Positions 45,648-56,387 of a stretch of DNA of 64,000 bases are shown here, one piece after another; position 1 is the stretch's first letter, and every line of letters starts with the position of its first letter. A program made the position numbers and the translations under genes. Under the pieces are notes generated by a model. It was not told where the DNA came from and made no database searches. It saw only the letters and a list, made by a program, of their open reading frames with translations. Source of the DNA: Pisaster brevispinus (taxonomy: Eukaryota; Echinodermata; Asteroidea; Forcipulatida; Asteriidae); the NCBI GenBank assembly GCA_023634235.1, contig JAMKCF010000001.1, positions 15,820,258 through 15,884,257 on the forward strand, written 5' to 3'.

Positions 45648-46234
45648 ACATACAACTGGTCCTCTAAATAATTAGTGCATGGTTTTGTTTTTGTTGCATG
45701 ACTTAAAGTCTAGCAAGTATTAATATTTTATTTATAATTATTCAACTATCTTTACAGTTACATACAAGCAAACAGCGCCACCAATAGTTTGTAAAAGTTA
45801 AACTGATAAACATAATTTTTCTGGGCCAAAAAGTTGGAGGAATATTTCGCCTATATCTCGAATTGCCCAAACTTCACAGGGTGTCATCATGCAGATTCTG
45901 TTTGTACAAGGTCTACTGAACATGGATCACTCAAAACCTGTTATATATCCTCCGCTGCAAGGTTCAGGTAAAAAGTGGCTTTTGGCTGCCGGACTATAGT
46001 GGATCTTCCCAATCAGTGTTAATTTCAATACCTTGATACCACACGTTATTATGTTTAAGGTAATGCAATGCATTCTCTACATTTTTCTTGTTGACAAACT
46101 CATACTGATAATGTCCACGATAAGTCAGCTTTCTCTTTAATTTTACTCTAATCATCTGATCATCATTTCTACTTCTTGGTAATGACTTCACAGTTTCTGT
46201 TACATTGGATGGCACACATACAACTGGTCCTCTG
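45432..46234 (-). repeat. 234-bp duplication flanking a 334-bp unrelated insert in the Helitron ORF
   Basis: 45432-45665 and 46000-46234 are near-identical and encode the same [15 protein letters not shown]...NTDWEDPL stretch. The intervening 45666-45999 has no matching coding sense and puts a stop after EDPL. This could be a tandem duplication with inserted filler, or a haplotype mis-join in the assembly. Confidence 0.8.
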
Positions 46235-46600
46235 ACACCATGCTGTCCTCCTTTAGGTAATGCTATCATCTTAATGAATGGGATATTTATTGCAATCAAA
46301 TGTTTTTCTAAACCATTTAAACAATCTAACTGCTGTGGAATATCTGTGAGTGTTAAATTATTGACATACGCCTCTGCTGGAAAGTCATTATTGAGTAGTT
46401 TCCTATGACATGTGTAACATATCCACAAGCATGATCTGCTGGACTTTAACACAGGACAACTTGATGGACAATTTCGACTACAAGTATGGACATAATTTGC
46501 AGATAAAATACTGGAGTCTCTGTATTTATCTTGTTTACATTTCAGAACCTGTTTTCGAAAGAGAAGTTTAAGACAAACAGCGCAAAATATTCAGGTCCTT
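45994..46600 (-). pseudogene. DUF6570-like cysteine-rich block of the Helitron protein
   Basis: From about 46592 the frame shifted by one base reads CAVCLKLLFRKQVLKC, then HTCSRNCPSSCPVL, CYTCHRKLLNNDFP and LIAINIPFIKMIALPKGG with [11 protein letters not shown]. This cysteine-rich region normally sits between the N-terminal repeat region and Rep. It ends at the artificial stop created by the 334-bp insert. Confidence 0.7.
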
Positions 46601-47810
46601 GTGAAATTTCTTTCCTAAACATCTTTGTCACGTGACTGATACTGGCTGTCTGTTCCTTTCTATTCAAGGCACGCTTGCGATTGTTATTAATCATATTTTC
46701 CCTATAAGCTTTATTCGTGTGATAATTTTGCTTTCCATACTGGATTAGGTTTTTCTTGTAAGAACAATTCAAGTGATACTTTCTTTTAATATTCTGAATA
46801 AGTGCATTTTTGTATATTTTGTTCTGATATTTAGCTTTATTGTATGTGAGTAGTCTTTCTTTGAATCTAGCATTGTTACAATATTTAAATTTGCCCTTAT
46901 CAATTAAGTTCTCTCTATATCTAGCATTGTTGCAATATTTAGATTCGCCCTTATCAATTAAGCTCTCTCTATATCTACTATTGTTGCAATATTTAAATTT
47001 GCCCTTTTCAATTAAGTTCTCTCTATATCTAGCATTGTTGCAATATTTAGATTTGCCCTTATCAATTAAGCTCTCTCTATATCTAGCATTGTTACAATAT
47101 TTAAATTTGCCCTTATCAAGTAGGCTCTCTCTATATCTAGCATTGTTGCAATATTTAAATTTGCCCTTGTTAATTAGGCTCTCTCTATAGTTAGCATTGT
47201 TCGCGTACTTTGATTTTCCATCACTTATCAGCTTTTCTCTGTACTTTTTGTTACTATTGATCTTCACACTGTCTCTATATGAAGGACTGTCTTGGTACTT
47301 CTTTTTCTTACATACAGCTATTTCATCCTTGGATTTCTGATATCTTGCTTTTCCAACACTGAGTCTTCCAGATTTAAAGCATAAACTCTCCTGATATTTT
47401 GTTTTCACCTTTTGTTTTATAGTTTCAGCATTTTTATTGTAACATTTCTTATTGTACTTTGATTTGTCTTGTTTGTGTTCATCAATGCTACGTTTCATTC
47501 TGTATTTTTCTCTAGCTTTCTCCCTTGCTAATTTTTGCTTTAATTTCAAATTGACATGCTTTTTCCTTTTTGGTTTCACAGTTTTTGCTGTCACTTTGTT
47601 CACTTCAGTTTTTGCTGTCACTTTGTTCACTACAGGTTTCAGACTATCATTATGTTTAAATACTATGGATTCATCACACTGCACTGTCTGCTTCAAGGAT
47701 GTTTTTTGTTTTCTTTTCACCTCAGATAATTGCACAGTTATCTCAGCAACTGACAAAACAACATCATAATGGACTCTTCCTCTGTGATACACTAACAAGC
47801 AGATACTCAT
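46542..47810 (-). CDS. Helitron N-terminal basic repeat region (18-aa tandem repeats)
   Basis: 422-residue open frame, very rich in Lys, Asn and Tyr. Residues in the middle form tandem 18-aa units of the type KYCNNARYRESLIDKGKF, about six close copies plus diverged ones, seen as a 54-bp minisatellite at about 46860-47200. I remember KYxxNxxYRExx repeats before Rep in Helitron proteins of fishes and lancelets. It ends with FRKEISQGPEYF and then leaves frame at a T-run. A DNA-binding or nucleolar role is only a guess. Confidence 0.65.
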   Translation of the reverse strand: MSICLLVYHRGRVHYDVVLSVAEITVQLSEVKRKQKTSLKQTVQCDESIVFKHNDSLKPVVNKVTAKTEVNKVTAKTVKPKRKKHVNLKLKQKLAREKAREKYRMKRSIDEHKQDKSKYNKKCYNKNAETIKQKVKTKYQESLCFKSGRLSVGKARYQKSKDEIAVCKKKKYQDSPSYRDSVKINSNKKYREKLISDGKSKYANNANYRESLINKGKFKYCNNARYRESLLDKGKFKYCNNARYRESLIDKGKSKYCNNARYRENLIEKGKFKYCNNSRYRESLIDKGESKYCNNARYRENLIDKGKFKYCNNARFKERLLTYNKAKYQNKIYKNALIQNIKRKYHLNCSYKKNLIQYGKQNYHTNKAYRENMINNNRKRALNRKEQTASISHVTKMFRKEISQGPEYFALFVLNFSFENRF

Positions 47811-48060
47811 TACTCATGGTTGAACTTCTCTGTAAAAATCCATATAACTCATTACCAGTATTCAGCACATTGTCCATTTCATTCATTTGCCAATATTTCA
47901 AACATTTTGTCTGACTTCTCATAATAGCACTAAGGCTCATTGCCACACACTGCTTTCCACTGTTCCTTCCAAATCTAACATCACCTTGATGACAACTGCC
48001 TTGTACAACCAATGTTTGATCAATTACCTTATGGTTACTATTCACAGTTTCACATTTCAT
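47764..48060 (-). pseudogene. Cysteine-peptidase-like segment of the Helitron protein
   Basis: Open frame with VVQGSCHQGDVRFG, NSGKQCVAMSLSAI, EMDNVLNTGNELY and NEYLLV. The QC-VA-x-SLSA block resembles the catalytic cysteine region of OTU- or USP-like peptidase domains found in some Helitron and Helentron proteins. It is bounded by frame changes at both sides (about 48055 and 47810), and the histidine part was not identified. Confidence 0.5.
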
Positions 48061-48191
48061 TTTGGCAGGTTTTCAACTCACATGCATCTTTAAATGTCAT
48101 TTTGTGGCTCTCATTGTTTGTATTTGTATCGGCCTTTCTCTTTGAAGTGTGTATAGGACATCCTGTTTTATTTTTGTATCTTTCTCTATGA

Positions 48192-49725
48192 TTAACTGTT
48201 TCCATCTGCTTTCTTCTTTGCATCCATCTGATCCATAAACCCATCAGTGAAACACTGGTCCATTGCAATATGTGCCAAGTCAAAAATATTCTCATCTGTA
48301 GATATACCAAAATTATGAAACAAAGTGTCACTGTAATTACCATGTCCACATTTACGGCAAACCCAAGTGAATGTCTTACAAATCAAATGTTTCTCCATAT
48401 TCAAAAAACCTGAACAACTAGTATGAAACCAAACACAACATTTATCACATTGCATCTTCCTTGTGGCACATTTATCAATTTTATCACAAAGCCAACAGAT
48501 AGATGAATTGCCATGGTCTACAACTTTTAACTCCTGAAGTTTTTGTTTTCCAAATTCACAAGTCTTTCTCTTCTTACCAGCTTTTGACCTTATCTTGCCT
48601 TTCATTATATTTTTGACTTTCTTTGCTCTCCTATCTTGATCTGCATTTATGATTTTGTTGATAGTTCTTCTTGTATGACCAAATATGGTTTTCCTCAGCT
48701 CTTCATGTGTATGTCTATCTTCCGTTTTCATACGAACCTCTACAGATTTACCATATTTGCGATAATTATACATCATGCGTTTCTTGGACTTTTTGGTCAC
48801 TCTTGTGTGGCTTGGTACTCTGTATCCACTTGTTTTAATCTTCCTATTCTTTTTCTGGCGTTTGTGGCTCTTCTTACATGTACATATTTCAATTACTTTC
48901 CTTTTCAATGAACGAGGACACCTCTGCTTCAATGGTACTACAAACAGCACATTCATCTTTCTCATTATTTTCTTATATACATGCTGCTTGCCAGTATTCT
49001 CAAAAGTGCAATGACCTTTATGTCTCTCCATTTGGTAAACATTTTGATTACTTCGATTCTTATGTTTCCGAGGACCAGTGTTATGAATCTTACATTGACT
49101 GTTCTCTCTCTGCTTTTCATCACTTCTGTCATAGTTTCTACAATTTAGGAGACTTTTTCCTTGCCACTTAAGCTCAACATTGTCCTTACTCTTCTCAGGC
49201 CTCTCATTGTTTTCAACCTTATCATGTTCATAACTTTCCAACTTACCGTTTGCATGACTTTGATTCTCAAGCTTCTCATCAATCTGATACTTCATATGAT
49301 TTTCATGTTTCATATAACTTCTATCATCATTACAATGTTTATCAATCATATCATTACAACGTTCATCAATCATATCATTACAACGTTTATCAATCATCAT
49401 TACAACAATCATCAATCATATCATTACAACGTTCATCAATCATATCATTACAACTTTTTTGGCTGTCACTGATAGCCTGCACATCTGCAAGTTTCTCAGT
49501 AACGTCCTCAAGCATAGACACTTGAGTCATTTGTGGAAAGGAAGAATAAATCACAGAAGAACAAACACAAGTGGAAAAAAAAGTGGTAAAGTCAGAAAGA
49601 AACACACATCTGTCAGAGAACATCCTTCCAGTCCACCTCAGACATTGCAAAGCCACCTCCTCTTCTCTCAAAGCTACATGGTATTTCGGCATCTCGTTCT
49701 GAGAATAACAGAACAAAACAAACAC
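48192..49725 (-). pseudogene. PHD-finger N-terminal part of the Helitron protein
   Basis: The main open frame is 49415-48192. After a low-complexity basic region it has a C4HC3 PHD-type finger: CWLCDKIDKCATRKMQCDKC, then CVWFHTSCSGF and FTWVCRKCG, and STDENIFDLAHIA. The upstream part (from about 49600, MTQVSMLEDVTEKLADVQ) continues in another frame across a minisatellite encoding CNDMIDER repeats. PHD fingers usually read histone tails; here one could guide insertion, which is inference. Confidence 0.6.
49325..49455. repeat. ~24-bp minisatellite
   Basis: Repeated CAATCATATCATTACAACGTT-type units (about five) within the Helitron N-terminal region. A shorter unit near 49390-49415 changes the frame. 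Confidence 0.8.
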
Positions 49726-51630
49726 AACAATGTTAATGCATTGACTGTGTGTAAAAAAAACAATGTATACTTATGATGAAACAACTATGAGAACTCAATC
49801 ACTATGGGCACAGTAATTCCAAATTGAAATTGGTTGCACTTCCATTGCATTGTTTGTAATTTTTTAATGTTCTGTTTATGTTTGCTAGCAATGAAATGAA
49901 ATATAGCACATCCAATTACAGACCAACATGCTGCATGCATTTACCCTGCAAGTGATAAAATCACTATGCCAAACAATACCCAACAGAACAACAAAAATTA
50001 TACTTAGAAACAGGCAATTTGTAACCATTTCAACTGACTTGTCCAAACTGTGCTAAAAACCACTATGGACTTCGACTTATGTTTTATTCAGTTTCAGTTA
50101 AAAAGCTTTCTATTTAAAATTATACAAAAACAAATGAAGGCCTATACTACACCTCTTTATTTAAAAAAACATAAAAAGAAACGACAGCTATACGATCATC
50201 ACAAATAGCACAAACATTGCGAGTTCAGCACTCACAAGCCTACTACTATAAAATGAATTATTTTTCAAAATGTAACAAAAACAACATTTCTTAATAATTG
50301 TAAAAAAAAAGTAAAAGCTTCCATGAAAGCTTCACTTTTCAAGAAACACCTAAATGAAATATTGATAAATCCCCAACTTTTTCAAAGATAAAATGACTAT
50401 TGCACAAGTTTTCTAGAAAAAACTTGCTGCCTAATTATCAACAAAAAAATAACACTGACAAAGTCACAACGCACTGTCCATGCTGACTATCTAATCCAGA
50501 TTGAGTACTTTAAGTTTCTAAAATCTAATCATTATTTTAACTTGTGTCGGTATGTCCAACTCTCAACCTAAATAAAAGACTCAGACAACTGTTGGCGTTA
50601 CAAAATCACAACTAATAAATAAACAAAATACATCATATATGACCAATAAATGTAAAGTTTCCAGAAAATTTTACAATTATAAAGCTACATAAAAATTTGT
50701 CCCATTATTAGGCCAATCCACTTTGTATCCTTGGCCAGCCCAAACACTTGTAAATGCAATCAAACGTGTGATTGGATGTTTTTAAAACATTTGCCAGCAG
50801 ACGGGATATCTACATGACAAGTAGCATTCAATCAGTAAGTTTCAACTATTGGAGACCTGCCAGACCAAAAACCACAACAGGCAAAGCAATTTGACTAAGC
50901 ACAACCCTGTACATGTGTTCAATTTCAATGCATTCATATATATATACGGAGAAACCCTTCACTATGCCAGAAACACAAATAATGAAGATGATTTCCTACT
51001 CAGTCAACAATTTCTCTGAAAAGCTTATAGCCAGAGGTTATGACATTTGACAGATAAACAAAATCACACAAAAAGTATCACACAAAGAACGATCAAATTT
51101 GATTCACAAACAGCAGGAAAAAAACTGCATCATTGGACTTGGTTTTTAGATTTCTCAATTTTATGAGACTAAGCCTATGCTTTTCAGAGTTCATATTCAA
51201 GAAAACAAATTTGATTTCGTCTATCAATTACACGATTTACAAATACATTCACATCAACTATAATACACGACTAATATAGGTACTAATATATCCCTGATAT
51301 AAATAACATGAATACAAACAACAAGCTAACACATGAAAAACATTTCCTCTTCTCCAAAAGTGCTGTAACATTATTAACCTTCGATTGGCAACTCAATTAT
51401 GACTGTGTTTACACGAGGGATCGAGTAGATAGTTAATAACGAACATTACTATGCTACGCTACAAAATCTACGTACACGACAATCCAACCTCGTTTTCATT
51501 GATATACGACATCATCTTCGTTCCCAGTGGTGAACGCCAATTCCTTTTCGTCTTAAAATGCATTGGTCGATCATAGCCATCATAAACCAACCTCGTTCCC
51601 AGGTGATCGATCTCGCCGCGCCATTTTTCC
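49726..51630. other. Gene-free AT-rich interval
   Basis: Likely 5' flank of the Helitron gene on the minus strand. A less AT-rich patch near 51400-51620 may be a boundary or promoter, but I see no clear motif. Confidence 0.4.
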
Positions 51631-51639
51631 CAGCATGCC

Positions 51640-54600
51640 TTGTCAACCCCTTGACAAACTTTCCAATTTCACGAACTTTCGATTTTTTTTCAGAAACTTG
51701 TTCTAGAACTGTTTAAAATTACTTCAAAACCCAAATTTGTACCACTCCTTTTGGTAAACCTCCATCAAATGCACCACTCGCAAAGCTAATAAAATAACAA
51801 GTGAAAGAGAACTATGAAAATATAGTAAACATAACAAAAAAACAAAGATAAGTGAACTGACACATTCAAGCCAGCAAAACATCAATGATAGGTCATTACC
51901 CAAGTGAGCTGACACAGTTTGACTTGAGGGATGGAATGGTTGCAAACCAGACACTATTAAAGCCACAGCTGCGGCAAGACGTCAGACACTTGCTGCACAC
52001 TAAGAACAGACAGCTCCACTTATCAAAGGGTTAGATCTGGGGAGGTCTGTATTTGACATGGGATACTTATGTGCTAAGTGCAAAAAACTAAGTGCATGTA
52101 TGTGCAAATAGTTTTTTGCCCCTAAAAAAAACAAAAAAACAAATGGGACCAGACACCTCCCCTCCCCCATTCTTAGATATGTGGAATGATCCTATCTTGG
52201 ATGTTAGGAAATTTGAGTCCCACAGGTCATTACACTTTGGAGATATGCTAATTTTATCAATGTGTGGAAATGTTCTCTGGCCCGTCCACTCAGTGGCAAT
52301 TTGAGTACCAAACCAATTAAAGTTGCCAAACCGGAATCACGCAGACCATTGCACAGACCTAACGTGCCGTGTGCAACAAGGAGAATATGCTGTGACCTTT
52401 GAACTACTCAACTACTTCCAGATAGTGTTATTGCTTTATCCAAATAATAGTAGTGGTTTTTTTATATAAGCACACTTTTTTTCTGAATATCTAAAAACAA
52501 ATGTTAAATTTGTGACAATCTCTACAATTTCACGAACTTTCAAAAAAATTGCTCGTTGTATCAACTGTTTAAAATGACTTCTAAGACAACGGTACCAACT
52601 TTTGGTTACATAAATGGCAATTTCAGCACGTAATTTCACAGATATAATATGATTAATGCTGTCAAGACTTATAAATCATATATCTGTCATTATTTGCTTA
52701 GGTGCCAAGCCCTGATGAAGAATGATTTATAAAAACACACTTTAAAGCAATATCAAAAACAAAGAAACTCAAAAGTCATCTTTAAAACAACTTAGCGTGC
52801 CGTGTGCAACAAGAGAAGAAGGTACAGTTGCCTTTCGAGCTAGTTATTGTTTTATCTAAATTTTGTGATTTATTTTCGTATTAACACACCTTTTAGTTAA
52901 ATATTTGGACACATATGCCAAATCCATAACACTCCCTCGAATCTCACGATTTTTGCACAAAGTTGATCACAGTATCAACTGTTTAAAATGACTTATAAGA
53001 CCAAATTTGGTATAAAAATCTAATTTTCTATACGTTATTTCACAAATATGTTATTGGTAATGTCATAATCTTCGATCATCTACCTGTAATTATTTACTTA
53101 GGTGGCATATTCGAATATATCATCAAATTTATAAAAACACACTTTGAAAGTAATATCAGAAACAAACAAACTCAAATGCCGTCAAACCTGCTGCAAACCA
53201 AGCGCACCGATAACAAGGAGAAGATGTGACCTTTCGTACTACTAACCTATTTCTTGAAACTGTTATTTCTTTATCCATATTTCGTGATTTTCTTGTGTAT
53301 TAACAAACATTTTTACTGAATTTCTGTACACAAATATCAAATCCTTCACAGTCTCAATAATTTTACACACTTTAACAAACTTGCTCGATGTATCAAGAAT
53401 TTAAAATGACTCCTAAAGACCAAAAATGTGACTATTGGCTTAAGAAAGTAGCAATTTCAATGCAAAATTGTACAGATATGTTAATGGAAATACTGTCAAC
53501 CTCTAAATCATCAACCTGTTAATATTCACTAAACTGTCAAGTCCGAAATTATCACCAAATTTATAAAAACACATTTTTAAGGCAATTTGAGAAACACACA
53601 CTTAAAGTTGCTAATCTGAATCACACAGAGCTAACGTGCCGTGTGCAACAAGGAGAAGATGTTGTGACCTTTGAACTACTCATCTACTTACAGATAGTGT
53701 TTTAGCTTTATCCAAATTAGTGGTTTTTTTTTTCATAATAGCACACTTTTTTTCTGAATGTCTATAAACAAATGTTAAATTTGTGACAATCTTTTCAATT
53801 TCACGAACTTTCCAAAAACTTGCTCGGTGTATCAACTGTTTAAAATGACTTTTAAGACAACAGTACCAACTTTTGGTTACATAAATGGCAAATATAGCAC
53901 GTAATTTCACATAAATATTATGATTAATGCTGTCAAGACCTTTAAATCATCTATCTGTCATTATTTGCTTAGGTACCAAGCCCTAGTGAGACATATGTTT
54001 GATAGAAACACACTTTTAGAACAATTTAAAAAACAAATACCTCAAATGACATCCTCAATACATCTTAGCGTGCCGTGTGCAATTAAACAAAGGTACATGA
54101 GTTGCCATTCGAACTAGTTATTGTTTTATCTAAATTTTGTGATTTATTTTCGTGTTAACACACCTTTTTAATAAATTTTTTGGATACAAATGCCTAAACC
54201 ATACAATCTCTCTAATCTCACAATTTTTCACAAACTTGATCGCAGTATCAACTGTTTAAAATGACTTATAAGACCAAATGTACCAACTTTTGGTTTCAAA
54301 AATGGCAATTCCCATTCGTAATGGCAATTTCCATACGCAATTTCACAGAAGTATTAGTGGTAATGCTAATAATGTCATTGTTTTCTTAGATTGCATGTCT
54401 AAATAACTCATCAAATAAAAATAAACAACACTTTCAAGGTAATTTCAGAAACATAGAAACTCAATTGGCTAACCTACATCACACAAGCCTAACGTGTCGT
54501 GTGCAACAAGAAGAAATTAGTGTGCCCTTTAAATTACTTCTAGAAAGTGTTGATGTTTATCCCAATTTAGCGAGTTTGTTCGTATTAGCAAACCTTTGTC

Positions 54601-54780
54601 CTGAATGTCTAAAAAATAAAATTCATTCCTTGACAATCTCTCTAATATCACAACACAATAACAAATTTGACGTTCAGTGTGCCTATCCTAAAGTTTTCTG
54701 GCATAAAATTATTCATTTCACTGGAAAAAGTTTTTTATGTGTTACTAATACTAATTATATGACCTTTATTTAAAAATACT
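51640..54780. repeat. Satellite-like array, ~425-bp monomers with three-monomer higher-order period
   Basis: A core of AACGTGCCGTGTGCAACAAG recurs near 52358, 52793, 53190 (diverged), 53632, 54065 and 54489. Each is followed by AGAAGA...TGACCTTTGAACT-like text and later by CAACTGTTTAAAATGACTT. Spacing is about 400-440 bp. Monomers 1 and 4, and 2 and 5, are more alike than neighbours (offset about 1275 bp), giving a three-monomer higher-order unit. A partial monomer starts near 51640. Short ORFs inside are by-products. Confidence 0.8.
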
Positions 54781-55475
54781 GAAACCTTAACAAAACATTT
54801 ATCATACAGACCCAAAAATCTGAAATTACTGCACTCACACAAATTTTTTATAAACTCTAACAAATTTAAATCATTTTTCACAACAAATTACACAGATTTT
54901 AAACATAGAAAATTTGTATTTCAAAATAAACTTAATTTTTACTTTATTTATCACCATGTCCAATTTCTGTTTCACCTAATCTACTAAAATGTATAAATAT
55001 CTTCAGAATAAATGTTTAAGTATATTATTTCAAAAATATATGTTTTAAAAGTGTATACTGTTTCAAAAGTGAACATCATTGGTCATATACTAGTATCCAC
55101 ACTTCATGTGAACCAACATATACATGAAACAACAAACCTGTGAAAATTTAAGTAAAATCAATCTCCATCAAAATCATAAAATAACAGTTAAAAACATTTC
55201 AAGTTCCAATCTTTTCCTAACATCAGATTTAATCCAGCAGATTAAAAACTGTTGTTTTACACATTTCGCAAAAACTATCCAAACATTTCAAACAAACCTA
55301 TTTTAATGACAATTTATAACCATGACCATCTCCATACTATGTGAATTATGTACACATTTGTGAACATTGATATTTCCAACCTCAAAACTGTTGTACACAC
55401 CCTTTAAAACCCCCTTAAAATAAACAAACTCAACAACCCATTAAACAAGGTTCACCATATGACCATTTGCTTCTG

Positions 55476-55650
55476 ATTGGATAACATGTAATCCTCATCA
55501 CAATCCCACACATTATTGGTCAAGACAATCCATGAACAGTCATTGGTTGATACAAGTGTATTTTCATTGGATAACACTGGATCTCCATCATGATTGGATG
55601 AAATTACTTGGAACAGAAGCCTCGACTATACTTTTGGAAGCTATATAAAG
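55476..55650 (+). promoter_or_regulatory. TATA promoter with five inverted CCAAT boxes
   Basis: TATATAAAG at 55642-55650, with ATTGG (inverted CCAAT) at 55476, 55515, 55542, 55566 and 55593. The spacing and array resemble strong NF-Y-driven promoters. Transcription would start near 55670-55680. Confidence 0.7.
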
Positions 55651-55674
55651 GACACATTTTAATCAAACTTCAGT

Positions 55675-55780
55675 GTCGCCAATTCTGTATTACGAGAGCC
55701 AATTCTATGTTACAAGAGCCAATTCTGTGTTATAAGAGCACATTCACTACAACCTACGACTGTGCTGCCAAACTTGGCTG
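55675..55780 (+). other. 5' untranslated exon of the OB-fold gene with 20-bp repeats
   Basis: Runs from the predicted start to a strong donor GTAAGT at 55781. It contains three 20-bp units of the type GCCAATTCTGTATTACGAGA at 55678-55737. The matching acceptor CAACAG ends at 56382, 5 nt before the ATG. Confidence 0.6.
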
Positions 55781-56387
55781 GTAAGTATATCATCCCCACA
55801 AAACCAAGCACTGATCCGCCGAACTGTTCAATACTAACTTGGATACGGCGTCCGAGGATCAGAGATCACATCTACATGCTCAACAAAATCAGGAATATTC
55901 TGGCACCAGCCTAACTGATTTGAGAGTTTTTAAGTACAGATATTTAGTTCACTACATACTCAACATACATTTTACTAATGATTACAAAACTATATTGAAT
56001 ATTTGATGTACTACCACTGTCATTCCACTTCTATGCAATCATATCAGCTACAACACAACTGTTGAAATAACACAGATTATATTCAATTAAATAATATACC
56101 AATTTCAACCTGTATATGTTAATAAGTTTAGAAACTAAAATAACTTAACAAAACCTTCCCCAGACATAACTTGTACAACATGTATTTTCTCTCCCTAGAA
56201 AAAAAACACGAAATGAAATACCCCTTTAAATAAACTACGTGTAGTCAAATAAACAAAGAATTCACACAAATAAGAAAAAATTGAAAAAATAGCTTCGCAA
56301 ATTATCCAGATAATGTTTGAAAAGACTCACCTAACCATAGTTACAATAAAGGCAATCAATTGATTCACTTTCATCTCAACAGACAAA

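Larger units (their letters stand above)
44104..49725 (-). pseudogene. Decayed Helitron coding region (N-terminal protein plus Rep), truncated
   Basis: Read leftward, the segments match the order of large animal Helitron proteins: PHD-finger N-terminus, a QGSCHQGDVRFG cysteine-peptidase-like block, a basic 18-aa repeat region, a cysteine-rich DUF6570-like block, then the Helitron_like_N/Rep region. Frame breaks occur in the 49.39-49.42 kb minisatellite, near 48195, 48055, 47810, 46592 and 44256-44261, and a 234-bp duplication splits the region at 45.4-46.2 kb. After the last break the frame runs GITQEEFEKANNVLSKKT to a stop at 44104-44106. The Rep tyrosine motifs and the whole helicase are absent, so it cannot act on its own. 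Many breaks sit in homopolymers, so some may be sequencing errors. Confidence 0.85.

Noticed and set aside
46840..47190. Plus-strand Leu/Ser/Tyr repeat ORF
   Set aside because: Antisense of the 18-aa Helitron repeat region.
49325..49455. CRISPR-like spaced repeats
   Set aside because: Units are contiguous ~24-bp minisatellite copies with no spacers, inside a eukaryotic Helitron ORF.
51724..51966. 80-aa hydrophobic minus-strand ORF
   Set aside because: Lies in the satellite array margin; not kept in the other monomers.
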